Notes: generated by a model not told the origin, from the sequence alone. DNA of 64,000 nt from Marivirga harenae (GCF_030534335.1 NZ_CP130565.1:131501-195500); one strand, 5' to 3'. Shown: positions 35,835 through 46,339, counted from the stretch's first letter. Numbers and translations are program-made.

Positions 35835-38258
35835 ATGAATTTCATAAAATTTATCTTCCCCTTTCTTATTTCATTGGCTCTGGTTGTGGGCTTAAATAAT
35901 AAATGGGGACAGGTTCCTCCGTTAGGAAAGTTTCTCGATCCTTATAATGGGTTTTGGGCTAATTCCGAAAACCAAGATATTACATTTAAAGAGAACCCTG
36001 TTATCACAGGTTTAAATGAAGAAGTCAGTGTCTATTACGATTCCATTTTAGTTCCTCACGTTTATGCTAACAATGACCATGATTTGTACATGGCCCAAGG
36101 ATACGTGACGGCACAAAATCGCTTATGGCAGATGGAATTTCAAACACATGCTTCAGGTGGAAGAGTTTCAGAAATTATTGGAAAAGATGCACTGGATTTC
36201 GACCGCTATCAAAGAAGAAACGGACTGCTTTATGGAGCTGAGAAAGCTGTAAAACTAATGGCTGAAGATCCGATCATTGGACCAATCTTAAATGCTTATA
36301 CTGAAGGTATCAATCAGTACATTGCTTCTTTAGAATACAAAGACCTTCCCATTGAATATAAATTATTGGACTATCGGCCTGAACCATGGACCAATTTAAA
36401 GTCAGGACTACTACTTAAGTATATGGCAAATGACTTAGCCGGTGGTGATAGTGATGCAGAAAACACTCAATTATTAAAAATGCTAGGAAAAGAAAGATTC
36501 GATTTCTTATTCCCTGATAGCTACAAAGATTTCGACCCTGTAATTCCTAAAAGCAGGAAATGGGATTTTGCAGCAGAAACTGTTGAAAGACCTGATTCTA
36601 TTGAATTCCCTCTGGTTTTTCCCAACAATAAAGCTCCACAACCTGATCCGCAAAACGGAAGTAACAATTGGACTGTTCATGGAAGTAAAACATCTACTGG
36701 AAAACCAATCCTTGCTAACGACCCCCATCTTGGGCTTAATCTCCCCTCAATATGGTATGTGATGCATTTGAATTCTCCTTCCGTTAATGTTTATGGATCC
36801 ACTTTGCCGGGAGCTTTGGGAGTCATAATTGGCTTCAATGATAGTGTTGCTTGGGGCGTTACTAATGCTACCAGAGATGTAAGAGACTGGTATCACATTA
36901 CTTTCAAAGATAATGATAAGAAAGAATATTATTACAATGGTAAATGGTTAAAAACCCAAAAAGTAATCCAAGAATTCGAAATTCGTGGCGATGAAAACTA
37001 CTTTGACACCATTTTTTATACTCATCATGGCCCTATTGTTTATGATGAAAACTTCAGATCTGAAAATAATAAGTCAAATTTTGCATTGAGATGGACAGCT
37101 CACGACCCATCAAACGAACAATTGACATTTCATCTTCTCAACAGAGCTAAAAATTATGATGACTATAAGAATGCTTTGACTTTTTACGATTGCCCTGCAC
37201 AAAACTTTGCTTATGCAGATGTTCATGGTGATATAGCTTTATGGATCAACGGAAAATTCCCTTTGAGATGGGAAGAGCAGGGTAAATTTATAATGGATGG
37301 CTCTAGAGCAGACATGGATTGGGCTGGTTTTATCCCAAGAGAACACAATGCTCACATGAAAAATCCTAAACAGGCTTATTTAAGTTCTGCCAATCAAATC
37401 CCTGTTGATAGCACGTACCCGTACTATCATTATGATAGAGGGTATGAGCATTATCGCAATAGAAGATTAAACCGAAAACTAGAAACACTTGAAAATATCA
37501 CGGTAGAAGACATGATGCGTTTGCAAAATGACAATTTTTGGCTCATGGCATCTGAAATTTTACCTAACATCTTGGGTAGTCTAAACCGAAATAATATGAA
37601 TGAGGAGGAAAAAACCGCATTTGATGCACTATCCAATTGGAATTATATGGCGGATCAAGAAATGACAGCCCCAGCCTACTTTGAAATTTTATGGGATAAC
37701 TTGTATCGTAATTTATGGGATGAATTTTATGGACTAGAGAATGCTGTTAGAAGACCGGAATTACCTGTTACTATTCAGATTTTAAAAGATAGTATTACTG
37801 ATCCTTATATAGATTATCAAAAAACTGATAAAAAGGAAAGTATCAATGACCTCTTTCACATGAGCTTTACTTCAGCTGTTGATTCCATTGAAAATTGGAA
37901 ATCAACCAACGATAAAGAACTGACTTGGAGCAATTTCAAAAATACTACGGTCCAACATCTTGCTCGCTTAGCTCCTTTTAGCACCAAGAATATTCAAATC
38001 GGAGGAAACAAGCATATTTTAAATGCCACTTCCGGGAGACATGGTCCTTCTTGGAGAATGTTAGTGTCATTGGAAGAACCAATTAAAGCATATGGTGTAT
38101 ATCCGGGAGGCCAATCTGGGAATCCTGGTAGTTACTACTATGATAATTTAATTGAAAAGTGGAGCAACGGTGAATATTACGAATTGGAAAATAAAGCTAA
38201 TGCTTCCGACCTGCAAAATATTATTTTCACTCAAACATTAACCCCTAAAGCAAAATGA
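35835..38258 (+). CDS. Penicillin acylase family protein (N-terminal nucleophile hydrolase)
   Basis: 807 residues with an N-terminal hydrophobic segment. Family landmarks are VPHVYANNDHDLYMAQGYVTAQNR (spanning about residues 74-97), and GSNNW, where S276 would be the new N-terminus and nucleophile after autoproteolysis. Then HGSKTSTGKPILANDPHLGL and GVTNATRDVRDWY follow. Family members cleave amides of acyl side chains, including quorum-sensing lactones and beta-lactams; the natural substrate is unknown. The stop overlaps the start of 38255 by four bases. Confidence 0.93.
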   Translation: MNFIKFIFPFLISLALVVGLNNKWGQVPPLGKFLDPYNGFWANSENQDITFKENPVITGLNEEVSVYYDSILVPHVYANNDHDLYMAQGYVTAQNRLWQMEFQTHASGGRVSEIIGKDALDFDRYQRRNGLLYGAEKAVKLMAEDPIIGPILNAYTEGINQYIASLEYKDLPIEYKLLDYRPEPWTNLKSGLLLKYMANDLAGGDSDAENTQLLKMLGKERFDFLFPDSYKDFDPVIPKSRKWDFAAETVERPDSIEFPLVFPNNKAPQPDPQNGSNNWTVHGSKTSTGKPILANDPHLGLNLPSIWYVMHLNSPSVNVYGSTLPGALGVIIGFNDSVAWGVTNATRDVRDWYHITFKDNDKKEYYYNGKWLKTQKVIQEFEIRGDENYFDTIFYTHHGPIVYDENFRSENNKSNFALRWTAHDPSNEQLTFHLLNRAKNYDDYKNALTFYDCPAQNFAYADVHGDIALWINGKFPLRWEEQGKFIMDGSRADMDWAGFIPREHNAHMKNPKQAYLSSANQIPVDSTYPYYHYDRGYEHYRNRRLNRKLETLENITVEDMMRLQNDNFWLMASEILPNILGSLNRNNMNEEEKTAFDALSNWNYMADQEMTAPAYFEILWDNLYRNLWDEFYGLENAVRRPELPVTIQILKDSITDPYIDYQKTDKKESINDLFHMSFTSAVDSIENWKSTNDKELTWSNFKNTTVQHLARLAPFSTKNIQIGGNKHILNATSGRHGPSWRMLVSLEEPIKAYGVYPGGQSGNPGSYYYDNLIEKWSNGEYYELENKANASDLQNIIFTQTLTPKAK

Positions 38259-38626
38259 AATTTATCATCAGAACTATAATAATTGTAGTGGCAGCTCATT
38301 TTTCATTGCTCTATTTTCCGTGGTGGTCAATGGCTATTTGTGCGTTTTTCGCAGGAGCAATTATAGCAGGGAAGAACTTAAGTACATTTTTCAGCGGATT
38401 TATCGGGCTTGGCATTTTATGGTTAATCCAAGCATTCCTTATCCATAATGATTCAAGCGGTATGCTTTCCAATAAAATTGCCGCCTTATTTAATTTAAGC
38501 GATGGGATTTATATGGTGATAATTTCAGGCGTTGTCGCTGGATTGATTGGTGGCTTCAGCACCTTATCCGGATTTCGCTTTCGAAAACTTTTTAGTAGGG
38601 ATAAAAGTAGAGAATTATATAGATGA
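38255..38626 (+). CDS. Small membrane protein, function unknown
   Basis: 123 residues with four hydrophobic segments and little outside them, ending in a basic tail (RKLFSRDKSREL). Coupled to the penicillin acylase gene by a four-base ATGA overlap, so the two are co-translated. I do not recognise a family. Confidence 0.8.
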   Translation: MKFIIRTIIIVVAAHFSLLYFPWWSMAICAFFAGAIIAGKNLSTFFSGFIGLGILWLIQAFLIHNDSSGMLSNKIAALFNLSDGIYMVIISGVVAGLIGGFSTLSGFRFRKLFSRDKSRELYR

Positions 38627-38645
38627 AATTGATATAATAGTTTTT

Positions 38646-38685
38646 AAAAAAAGCAGTCAAATTATAGAATCTGACTGCTTTTTCA
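38646..38685. terminator. Bidirectional intrinsic terminator
   Basis: AGCAGTCA (38652-38659) and TGACTGCT (38672-38679) flanked by six A residues on the left and five T residues on the right. It can end both the plus-strand operon (38626) and the minus-strand gene at 38725. Confidence 0.8.
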
Positions 38686-38724
38686 TTTATAGGTATTTGA
38701 AAATAGAAATTAAAGAAAGTGAAA

Positions 38725-39237
38725 TTAATCCATTAACTTAACTCCAGAAGCCACAAATTTATAATCCATTCTTGGTTCAGTAATTTCAGCAATCTCTTCT
38801 TCAGATTTTCCACCATCTTCAGCAAAATGCTTTAAGGTTTCCACATCAGTTTCTTCTTTCTTAGCAGTCCCTACCATCTTTACTGATTTCCCAGCTAGGT
38901 CCTTCGGCATAAAAAAGCCGTAATCCTTGAATGTTACTCTCATTGATTCTCCGTTTGGCAAATCAACTTTCATCCAACATCCCTTTGCTTGGCAAACCTC
39001 CGTTACTTTAGCCTCAACAACTGCCATAACAGAATCATTTGAATCCATCTCTCTCACTAAACTAGCTAGTTGAATTTCATTTTCAATACTAAAAGATTCA
39101 CCCAAAAAGGCATCGGTTTTTTCCATTTCAACCGCCTGTTTTTCTTCCGCTTCAGAAGTCTTTTCAGAGCTATCTTTTTGACTACATGCTGTAAATCCTA
39201 CAGCAACCACTAGAATTGATACAAATATATTTTTCAT
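38725..39237 (-). CDS. DUF4920 domain lipoprotein
   Basis: About 170 residues from ATG 39237, where the signal peptide MKNIFVSILVVAVGFTACSQ begins; the ATG at 39300 lies too far upstream of it. The lipobox is GFTACS. After a charged linker the domain shows VCQAKGCWMKVDLPNGE and FKDYGFFMPKDLAGKSV, which match DUF4920. This is an OB-like fold of unknown role, common in Bacteroidota. Confidence 0.85.
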   Translation of the reverse strand: MKNIFVSILVVAVGFTACSQKDSSEKTSEAEEKQAVEMEKTDAFLGESFSIENEIQLASLVREMDSNDSVMAVVEAKVTEVCQAKGCWMKVDLPNGESMRVTFKDYGFFMPKDLAGKSVKMVGTAKKEETDVETLKHFAEDGGKSEEEIAEITEPRMDYKFVASGVKLMD

Positions 39238-39358
39238 AAGTTTTTTGATTATTAATACGAAGGTAATTTTTATCTCGTTAATAAAAAAGAAAAATATCAA
39301 TGCAACTTTTTAGGGTTTGGCATAATCATTGTAAAAGAAGTTTATAAATAGGAACAAA

Positions 39359-39538
39359 ATGGAAAAGAGTAAAAATTTGAGCCGAAATGTTTTCTTAGCC
39401 ATTGGAATATTAGTCGGCATTTTGATTTTTCTTTTAGGCTCACAGCTTAATGCTAATTTAGGCCATGCTCAAAAGCAAGAGTTCAAAAACGAACAGCTTG
39501 AAGAACCAAATCCTATTGTAAAGAAATTTTTTAGTTAG
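39359..39538 (+). CDS. Small single-pass membrane protein, 59 aa
   Basis: An ATG at 39359 opens a 60-codon frame to TAG 39536-39538. One hydrophobic segment (VFLAIGILVGILIFLLGS) follows a short positively charged N-terminus, then a polar tail. A clean intrinsic terminator follows at 39570-39595, and the gene is flanked by unrelated genes, which supports it as an independent unit. Function unknown. Confidence 0.65.
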   Translation: MEKSKNLSRNVFLAIGILVGILIFLLGSQLNANLGHAQKQEFKNEQLEEPNPIVKKFFS

Positions 39539-39569
39539 TTTTAGTTTAGTGATTAGTTGGTTAATGATT

Positions 39570-39595
39570 AAAGGTGCTCACGGGCACCTTTTTTT
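39570..39595 (+). terminator. Intrinsic terminator after the 59-aa gene
   Basis: AAAGGTGC (39570-39577), loop TCACGG, GCACCTTT (39584-39591), T run to 39595. Confidence 0.85.
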
Positions 39596-39708
39596 ATGCC
39601 TTTTTTTGAAAAGATTACCGTAATCTATTCCTTCCCAAGTCAAAAGCTTTAATTTTGCACTTTCTATCATTTAATCATAATCAATAATAGATTAATATAC
39701 GCAGCATT

Positions 39709-42441
39709 ATGTCAGAATATCAGTTCAGAGAAACCGAAAAGAAATGGCAAGCCTACTGGGAGAAAAACCAAGTATTCAAAGCAGAAGACAACTTTAATAA
39801 ACCAAAGTACTATACACTAGACATGTTTCCCTATCCATCGGGAGCAGGATTGCATGTTGGGCATCCTTTAGGATATATTGCTTCAGATATTGTTGCTCGT
39901 TACAAAAAGCAGCAGGGTTTTAATGTATTACATCCTATGGGATTTGATTCCTTCGGACTTCCTGCTGAACAATATGCTATTCAAACTGGGCAGCATCCTG
40001 CAATCACTACAGAGCAAAACATTAATCGATACATTGAACAGCTGAAAAATATTGGTTTCGCCTATGATTGGGATAGAGAAGTTCGTACTAGCGATCCCTC
40101 TTTTTATAAATGGACACAATGGATATTTATGCTATTATTCAATAGCTGGTATGATAAAGTAGATGATAAGGCAAGACATATTCTAGTGCTAGAAGAGCAC
40201 TTCGAGAAAACTGGTAACCAATTGGTGAAAGCAGCCTGCGATGAAGAAGTTGAGCCTTTTACAGCAGAAGATTGGTTCAATTACTCTGAAGAGGAAAAAC
40301 AAAAAACTCTGCTAAAATATAGAATTGCGTACTTATCGGAAGCAGTAGTGAACTGGTGTCCGGCTTTGGGCACAGTACTGTCCAATGATGAAGTCAAAGA
40401 CGGATATAGCGAAAGAGGAGGACATCCTGTGGAGCGAAAAAAAATGATGCAATGGAGTATGCGAATATCAGCATTTGCTGATCGCCTGCTAAGAGGATTG
40501 GAAGAATTGGATTGGCCAGAGCCTGTGAAAGAAATGCAACGCAACTGGATTGGGAAGTCAGTTGGTGCTCAATTAGGTTTTCAACTTTCTAAGAGCGAGG
40601 AGAAAATAGAGGTTTTTACCACCAGAATTGATACTATTTATGGAGTGACCTTCATGGTATTGGCTCCAGAACATGAATTAGTAGAGAAAATCACTACTTC
40701 AGCACAAAAGGAATCAGTAAAAGATTATGTAAACATTGCTAAAAATCGTTCTGAACGGGAAAGAATGACTGAAGTAAAGCGTGTTTCAGGAGTCTTTACT
40801 GGAGCATATGCTATACATCCTTTCACCGAGGAAAAAATACCAGTATGGATTGGCGATTACGTATTAGCGGGCTATGGAACAGGTGCTGTAATGGCCGTTC
40901 CTTCCGATGATGATAGAGATAAAGCATTTGCAGAGCATTTTGAGCTACCTATCGTAGAAGTCGTGGAAAATGATAAAATCATCAATTCTGATTTTTTATC
41001 AGGCCTGAATATAAAAGATGCTCAAATGAAAGCTATTGACTTTTTGAAAGATAAAGGAATTGGTTATGCTAAAATTAACTATAGAATGCGAGATGCTATT
41101 TTCAGTCGTCAGCGTTACTGGGGAGAGCCAGTTCCGGTTTACTTCAAAAATGATATTCCTTATTTATTAGAAGAAGACCAATTACCATTAAAATTACCTG
41201 AAGTAGATAAATATTTACCAACGGAGGATGGTGAACCTCCTTTAGCCAGAGCCAAAAACTGGAAGACAGAGGAAGGATATAACTTAGAAAAAAGCACCAT
41301 GCCAGGTTGGGCAGGTTCTAGTTGGTATATGTTCCGGTATATGGATGCCCAAAATAAGTATGCATTTGTTGATGAAGAAAAGCAAAAGTATTGGGAAAAT
41401 GTAGATTTATATATCGGAGGTTCAGAACATGCCACTGGACATTTATTGTACTCTCGTTTCTGGACAAAATTCCTCTACGATTTAGGCTATATCAGCGTAG
41501 ATGAACCATTCCAAAAGATGATTAATCAGGGGATGATTCAGGGAAGAAGTAATTTTGTTTATAGAATTGAAGGTCAGAATAAATTTGTCTCTCATGGACT
41601 AAAAGACGAATACAAAACACAAAGTCTTCATGTTGATGTCAATATTGTACATAACGATACCTTGGATTTAGAAGCTTTTAAAAGATGGAGACCCGAGCAT
41701 GCAGATGCTGAATTCATCCTTGAAGACGGGAAGTACATTTGCGGTGCAGAAGTAGAAAAAATGTCTAAGTCCAAGTACAATGTGGTCAATCCTGATGATG
41801 TGATTGAAAAGTACGGAGCAGACACTTTAAGACTTTACGAAATGTTTTTGGGGCCACTTGAGCAGTTTAAACCTTGGAATACCAATGGAATTGACGGAAC
41901 TGCAAAATTCTTAAAGAAACTATGGCGATTATTTCATGATGCAGATGGTAATTTCAAAGTGGCAGAAGGCGAGCCAGAAAAGCAAGCATTAAAAGCCTTG
42001 CACCAAGCCATTCAAAAAGCGGAATATGATATCGAGAATTTCTCCTTCAATACATCAGTTTCTACTTTCATGATTTGCGTGAATACATTAACTGAATTGA
42101 AATGCAATAATAAAACAGTATTAAGTGATTTAGTGAGGATAATAGCTCCATATGCTCCTCATATCTGTGAGGAACTGTGGTCACTATTGGGTAATGAAGG
42201 TAGTATTTCGGAAGCAGGTTGGCCAACTTTTAATCCAGATTTCATTAAAGAAGATGCTCATACTTATCCTGTATCGGTCAATGGAAAGCACAGAGATAAT
42301 ATGACTTTTGCTCTAGATGCAGCAAAAGAAGATATTGAAAAAGCTGTTTTAGAAAATCCTAAAGTGCAAAAATGGATTGAAGATAAGCCAATCAAGAAAA
42401 TGATTATTGTGCCCAAGAAAATTGTGAACATTGTAGTTTAA
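39709..42441 (+). CDS. leuS: Leucyl-tRNA synthetase
   Basis: 910 residues. Class I signature HVGH at 49-52 ([12 protein letters not shown]) and KMSKS beginning at K684. The editing domain (CP1) contains [13 protein letters not shown]-like text ([16 protein letters not shown]) and [17 protein letters not shown], the threonine-rich and aspartate motifs of the hydrolytic site. It charges tRNA-Leu in the cytosol. Monocistronic. A TAATTTTG (39650-39657) upstream fits a -7 element, but no good -33 element is present. No T-box or leader peptide was seen. Confidence 0.97.
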   Translation: MSEYQFRETEKKWQAYWEKNQVFKAEDNFNKPKYYTLDMFPYPSGAGLHVGHPLGYIASDIVARYKKQQGFNVLHPMGFDSFGLPAEQYAIQTGQHPAITTEQNINRYIEQLKNIGFAYDWDREVRTSDPSFYKWTQWIFMLLFNSWYDKVDDKARHILVLEEHFEKTGNQLVKAACDEEVEPFTAEDWFNYSEEEKQKTLLKYRIAYLSEAVVNWCPALGTVLSNDEVKDGYSERGGHPVERKKMMQWSMRISAFADRLLRGLEELDWPEPVKEMQRNWIGKSVGAQLGFQLSKSEEKIEVFTTRIDTIYGVTFMVLAPEHELVEKITTSAQKESVKDYVNIAKNRSERERMTEVKRVSGVFTGAYAIHPFTEEKIPVWIGDYVLAGYGTGAVMAVPSDDDRDKAFAEHFELPIVEVVENDKIINSDFLSGLNIKDAQMKAIDFLKDKGIGYAKINYRMRDAIFSRQRYWGEPVPVYFKNDIPYLLEEDQLPLKLPEVDKYLPTEDGEPPLARAKNWKTEEGYNLEKSTMPGWAGSSWYMFRYMDAQNKYAFVDEEKQKYWENVDLYIGGSEHATGHLLYSRFWTKFLYDLGYISVDEPFQKMINQGMIQGRSNFVYRIEGQNKFVSHGLKDEYKTQSLHVDVNIVHNDTLDLEAFKRWRPEHADAEFILEDGKYICGAEVEKMSKSKYNVVNPDDVIEKYGADTLRLYEMFLGPLEQFKPWNTNGIDGTAKFLKKLWRLFHDADGNFKVAEGEPEKQALKALHQAIQKAEYDIENFSFNTSVSTFMICVNTLTELKCNNKTVLSDLVRIIAPYAPHICEELWSLLGNEGSISEAGWPTFNPDFIKEDAHTYPVSVNGKHRDNMTFALDAAKEDIEKAVLENPKVQKWIEDKPIKKMIIVPKKIVNIVV

Positions 42442-42498
42442 GCGGCCCAAGGTAGACGCTTGGACAAAACTTGTACCGCATTATGCAACTTTGATAGC

Positions 42499-42522
42499 TG
42501 GTGCAAGCGTCTCGCTTGTGCC
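42499..42522. repeat. REP-like palindrome (CAAGCG-TCT-CGCTTG)
   Basis: TGGTGCAAGCGTCTCGCTTG followed by TGCC. CAAGCG (42504-42509) and CGCTTG (42513-42518) pair exactly. A related copy lies at 42874-42895, on the other side of the small gene at 42569-42805. Confidence 0.55.
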
Positions 42523-42568
42523 TTATTACATATAAAGACTTTCTATTTTTAATAATTGAATAAATTCT

Positions 42569-42805
42569 ATGAAAAGCAGTGCAGTAGTCCATGAGTATTT
42601 CAAAAGAGTTTTTGATGACTATATAGTCCTAGTACAATTGAATCCAATGGACTTCAGTGGATTGGAATTAATTGTTCATCCTGACAAAAAACTAGAGAAA
42701 ACCAAAATGCAATTTGATGAGGACATCAAAGAGGATTTGGAAGTTGATGAATTTAAACCGATCTCGGCTTTAGAGTTCAATTTATATTTAAAAGGACTGG
42801 CTTAA
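42569..42805 (+). CDS. Small conserved-looking hypothetical protein, 78 aa
   Basis: An acidic soluble protein without known motifs. It begins at an ATG and has a clean frame with ordinary codon use. It is flanked by two related REP-like palindromes (42499-42522 and 42874-42895). No family recognised. Confidence 0.6.
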   Translation: MKSSAVVHEYFKRVFDDYIVLVQLNPMDFSGLELIVHPDKKLEKTKMQFDEDIKEDLEVDEFKPISALEFNLYLKGLA

Positions 42806-42873
42806 TAAAAGATATTAAAAATGCCTAAGCGGATTATTGAACTTGCAACATACCTTAACTACAAATATAACTT

Positions 42874-42895
42874 GCGCAAGAATCTCGCTTGGGCC
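42874..42895. repeat. REP-like palindrome, second copy
   Basis: GCGCAAGAATCTCGCTTGGG followed by CC. Shares the CAAG-n-TCTCGCTTG-GCC layout of 42499-42522 with a diverged left arm. Confidence 0.5.
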
Positions 42896-42919
42896 GATGC
42901 TAAAAGAAATTAGATAAAT

Positions 42920-43513
42920 TTACAAGCCTAAAACTATTCCTACCTGATTTGGACCTAATTGCACATGTGATAAAAAATCAGAAATCTGACTGCTGTGCTT
43001 GCTGTGGATAGTATGCAGAGCAATATCAAAAACGAAAAGAAAGCAGCCTTGTAAAATCACCGATTTACCATAGCCTCTTAATCTTTCTGGTCTGTTGGTA
43101 GTATTTTTAGCTTTTTCAATCAAATAAAATCCGCCAGCTATATAAGCCAAATCCAAACCCGCATTGAATAACAATGTTTTTTGAAAAGATACTTGATCGT
43201 CTAATAATACGGAAGCATTTTCTGGTATTTCGCCAGTAGCAGTGAAATAATAACCTGCACCTGCAATTCCTAGGTTCACTACATTCCAGATCAGGTTCAT
43301 TTCATGAAAATAAGCAGTCTGCCCACTGCCTTGACTCCTTCCAATAGCTCCTGAAATCATGTTTCCAACAGCCCATGTGCCTAAAATGGCCATCCCCGTT
43401 TTTCTAATTTTTACATCATTTTTGTATGCTTCTAAGAGAGCATCATTTTGAGCAAATCCTTCAATTGTAAAAAATAACATAAAAAAGATGAATAGCAAGC
43501 AATACTTTTTCAT
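42920..43513 (-). CDS. Secreted or membrane protein of unknown function
   Basis: 197 residues with a signal peptide (LLFIFFMLFFTIEGFAQ) followed by four hydrophobic segments (MAILGTWAVGNMISGAIG, MNLIWNVVNLGIAGAGYYF, LLFNAGLDLAYIAGGFYLI, VILQGCFLFVFDIALHTI). The combination suggests a polytopic membrane protein with a leader. I do not recognise the family with certainty. Stands alone. Confidence 0.7.
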   Translation of the reverse strand: MKKYCLLFIFFMLFFTIEGFAQNDALLEAYKNDVKIRKTGMAILGTWAVGNMISGAIGRSQGSGQTAYFHEMNLIWNVVNLGIAGAGYYFTATGEIPENASVLLDDQVSFQKTLLFNAGLDLAYIAGGFYLIEKAKNTTNRPERLRGYGKSVILQGCFLFVFDIALHTIHSKHSSQISDFLSHVQLGPNQVGIVLGL

Positions 43514-43582
43514 AGTAAATAACTTTCAATTTGTTTGAATACTTACAACATAAAGCATCTAAACTTACACTTTGTTTACATA

Positions 43583-44167
43583 CTAATTCTTTTTCAAAAA
43601 ATCATGGCAGAAATTGATCAGCTCACTAAAAAACAATTCAAATTCCACTTCAAAGGCTTTATGATGCTTTTTCAATTCAGCAACCGACTGCTCCATTTTG
43701 GAGTTAAACTTTGAGCGATTTGCCATACCATGCATAACCCGTTCAATTCCTTCAAAATATTGATAGTTGTACAACCAATCGTGTTTTATCATGAAAGGAA
43801 GCATATGAACGACCTTTTTGGGCAATATGCTGATATAGCTTTCCAACATTTTATACTGCTGATCAACATATACCCTTAAATCCTGGTCGTGATAATTTTT
43901 CCAATTTCTGGCTAAATAATGATCATAATAAATATCTACAATCACACCTGCGTAATGACCATATTTAGGCCTTAACCTATCTTTGCTCTTTTGCACAACA
44001 GAATGATGGTCTGTGAATTCATCTATTGCCCAATGCATTTTGATGCCCTTATTAATGGTTTCAGTATAATTCTCCATGTCGGAGGCTTTTACAAAATCAC
44101 CAATGAAATTGCCAATTTTAACTTCATCCAATTCACCTGATAGATACAAATGCGCCAAAAAATTCAT
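43583..44167 (-). CDS. acpH: Acyl carrier protein phosphodiesterase (AcpH family)
   Basis: About 194 residues from ATG 44167, chosen because MNFLAHLYLS is the conserved N-terminus of this family; the upstream ATG (44191) adds a non-conserved extension. KIGNFIGDFVK and HWAIDEFTDHH carry the metal-binding aspartates and histidines. AcpH removes the phosphopantetheine arm from acyl carrier protein. Divergent from the TerB-like gene at 44248. Confidence 0.88.
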   Translation of the reverse strand: MNFLAHLYLSGELDEVKIGNFIGDFVKASDMENYTETINKGIKMHWAIDEFTDHHSVVQKSKDRLRPKYGHYAGVIVDIYYDHYLARNWKNYHDQDLRVYVDQQYKMLESYISILPKKVVHMLPFMIKHDWLYNYQYFEGIERVMHGMANRSKFNSKMEQSVAELKKHHKAFEVEFELFFSELINFCHDFLKKN

Positions 44168-44247
44168 GATTTTCAATATAAGGTAATTCAATCAATAATT
44201 CCCTAACATTTTGTATATTGCTCATTGATGTGATGATTTTTTAAACC

Positions 44248-44688
44248 ATGAAATTTGAGTTGGCATTGACTAGTGAAAAAATACACTCCCATTTAATCCA
44301 TTTATATCAGCTAGCCAAAATTGATAATCGCTTCGTAAAAGAAGAAAAAAGATACCTCTATGCTTTAGGTAGAAAGAATGACGTCACTGAAAAAGAGGTT
44401 GATGACATCATAGAAGACTCATCAACTGTAGCCTTTCATGAACCGGAAACGATCAAAGAAAAAATCATTTTTCTATATGAATATATTCAAATGATGTTGG
44501 TCGATAACAAACTGGATGAGCGCGAGGCTCAAATGTGTGCAATAATTGCAGAAAGAATGGGGTTGGACAGAGGATTAGTTGGCAGCATGACCAACTCTAT
44601 TGTGACGGCTAAAGACGAAGATGAAAAGCCTGAGTTAAGTGATCAGGAATTATCATTATATATCACTAACCCTGATGATTTACTTTAA
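44248..44688 (+). CDS. TerB-like protein
   Basis: 146 residues, all helical. IHSHLIHLYQLAKIDNRFVK and VDNKLDEREAQMCAIIAERMG follow the TerB/DjlA pattern of acidic helical pairs (D-x-x-x-x-x-E). No signal peptide. TerB-like proteins are linked to stress and metal resistance in other bacteria, but no other ter genes are here, so only the fold is claimed. Confidence 0.7.
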   Translation: MKFELALTSEKIHSHLIHLYQLAKIDNRFVKEEKRYLYALGRKNDVTEKEVDDIIEDSSTVAFHEPETIKEKIIFLYEYIQMMLVDNKLDEREAQMCAIIAERMGLDRGLVGSMTNSIVTAKDEDEKPELSDQELSLYITNPDDLL

Positions 44689-44725
44689 TATTGGATATAA
44701 AAATAATACGTAAAATTAACATTAT

Positions 44726-46006
44726 ATGAAAAAGCTATTACAAGTCTTAATATTGGGCTTTTTAAGCACCAGTTTATGTGCACAAACAAGCTATTTGCAT
44801 TGTGGAAAATTAATAGATGTGGAGAAATCCAAAATCTTAAATGAAATGACCATTATCGTAGAGGGCGATAAAATACAGTCGATTGAAAATGGATATGTAG
44901 AAGCACCTGAGGGTGCTCAGGCCATTGATCTAAAATCAAAAACAGTAATGCCAGGACTATTCGATATGCATGTGCACCTAGAGAGCGAAACCTCAAAGGA
45001 TGGGTATATCAAAAGATTTACTTTAAATGATGCCGATATTGCTTTTCAGTCCACAGTATATGCTAAAAAAACATTGATGGCAGGCTTTACTTCGGTTCGT
45101 GATTTGGGTGGAAGTGGAGTTAACAGCAGCTTGAGAGATGCAATAAATAAAGGCTTTGTAGATGGGCCAACCATTTATTCTGCTGGAAAATCAATAGCAA
45201 CAACAGGAGGTCATGCAGACCCAACTAATGGCTATAAGGATGACCTAATGGGAAATCCAGGGCCTGCCGAAGGTGTTGTGAATAGTCCGGAGGAGGCAAG
45301 AAAAGCAGTCAGACAACGCTATAAAAACGGAGCAGATGTTATCAAAATCACCGCGACTGGTGGTGTTTTAAGTATGGCTAAAAGTGGTCAAAATCCTCAA
45401 TTCTTTGAAGATGAATTAAAGGCTATTGTAGAAACTGCGAATGATTACGGAATGCTAACTGCAGCTCATGCTCATGGGGATGAAGGAATGCAGCGTGCCA
45501 TAAGGGCTGGAATCAAAACCATTGAACATGGTACTTTAATGTCTGAAGAAACTATGAAATTGATGAAAGAATATGATACATATTATGTCCCGACCATTAC
45601 AGCAGGCAAAAGTGTAGCGGAGTTAGCAGAAATTGAAGGCTATTACCCAGAAGTCGTAGTTCCTAAAGCAAAAGCAATAGGGCCAAAGATTCAAGATACT
45701 TTTAGCAAAGCTTACAAATACGGTGTTAACATCGCTTTCGGAACCGATGCTGGGGTATTTATACATGGTGATAATGGAAAGGAATTTGGCTATATGGTAG
45801 AAGCAGGAATGAAACCCATGGAATCCATTATTTCTGCAACTGTAACTCCAGCTAAGCTTCTAAATGTTTATGACCAATATGGATCAATTTCACAAGGCAA
45901 AATTGCTGATATAATTGCAGTAAGTGAAGACCCTACGGAAAATATCAGGACGATGGAATCAGTAGATTTTGTAATGAAAAAAGGAAAAATTTTTAAAAAT
46001 CAATAA
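44726..46006 (+). CDS. Secreted amidohydrolase family protein (Xaa-Pro dipeptidase/imidazolonepropionase-like)
   Basis: 426 residues with a signal peptide (LGFLSTSLCAQ). Metal ligands of the amidohydrolase superfamily are in order: H-x-H in FDMHVHLE near residue 80, K in ADVIKITATGG, H in AHAHGDEG, H in IEHGTL, D in FGTDAG. The small beta-sandwich is formed by the first 60 and last 40 residues (GKIADIIAV). Probable periplasmic or outer-surface hydrolase, perhaps a peptidase. An intrinsic terminator follows. Confidence 0.9.
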   Translation: MKKLLQVLILGFLSTSLCAQTSYLHCGKLIDVEKSKILNEMTIIVEGDKIQSIENGYVEAPEGAQAIDLKSKTVMPGLFDMHVHLESETSKDGYIKRFTLNDADIAFQSTVYAKKTLMAGFTSVRDLGGSGVNSSLRDAINKGFVDGPTIYSAGKSIATTGGHADPTNGYKDDLMGNPGPAEGVVNSPEEARKAVRQRYKNGADVIKITATGGVLSMAKSGQNPQFFEDELKAIVETANDYGMLTAAHAHGDEGMQRAIRAGIKTIEHGTLMSEETMKLMKEYDTYYVPTITAGKSVAELAEIEGYYPEVVVPKAKAIGPKIQDTFSKAYKYGVNIAFGTDAGVFIHGDNGKEFGYMVEAGMKPMESIISATVTPAKLLNVYDQYGSISQGKIADIIAVSEDPTENIRTMESVDFVMKKGKIFKNQ

Positions 46007-46093
46007 TTTGAGTTAATTGTTCAATACTAGAACGTAGAAAAAGGTCACGGCTTGGATTTGCTTAATTCTAGATGCCAAATTCACATCAATTTT

Positions 46094-46129
46094 AGCCCAT
46101 AATTATTTTAAGTACTTATGGGCTTTTTT
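46094..46129 (+). terminator. Intrinsic terminator after the amidohydrolase gene
   Basis: AGCCCATAA (46094-46102) pairs exactly with TTATGGGCT (46116-46124), followed by TTTTT. The remaining 46130-46339 shows no gene. Confidence 0.8.
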
Positions 46130-46339
46130 GTTGAAAACCCAGCACGCTAAAGGCCCTTTTAAATAAGACATTCACTCGTCATTTTCAATTAAATAGGTCA
46201 TCCCTCGTGTTCAAATACGAACGATCGACTGTCCGTATTTAAGACTGATTCAAGCATCCATGTACATTATAGCTGAGATATAGACATATGAGCTATTGGC
46301 ACAACAATTGAATTATGCTTTTAAAAACTAACTAAAATC

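Noticed and set aside
42446-42480. GCCCAAGGTAGACGCTTGGA after leuS as an intrinsic terminator
   Set aside because: The pairing is imperfect and no T run follows; it resembles a decayed REP-like element instead.
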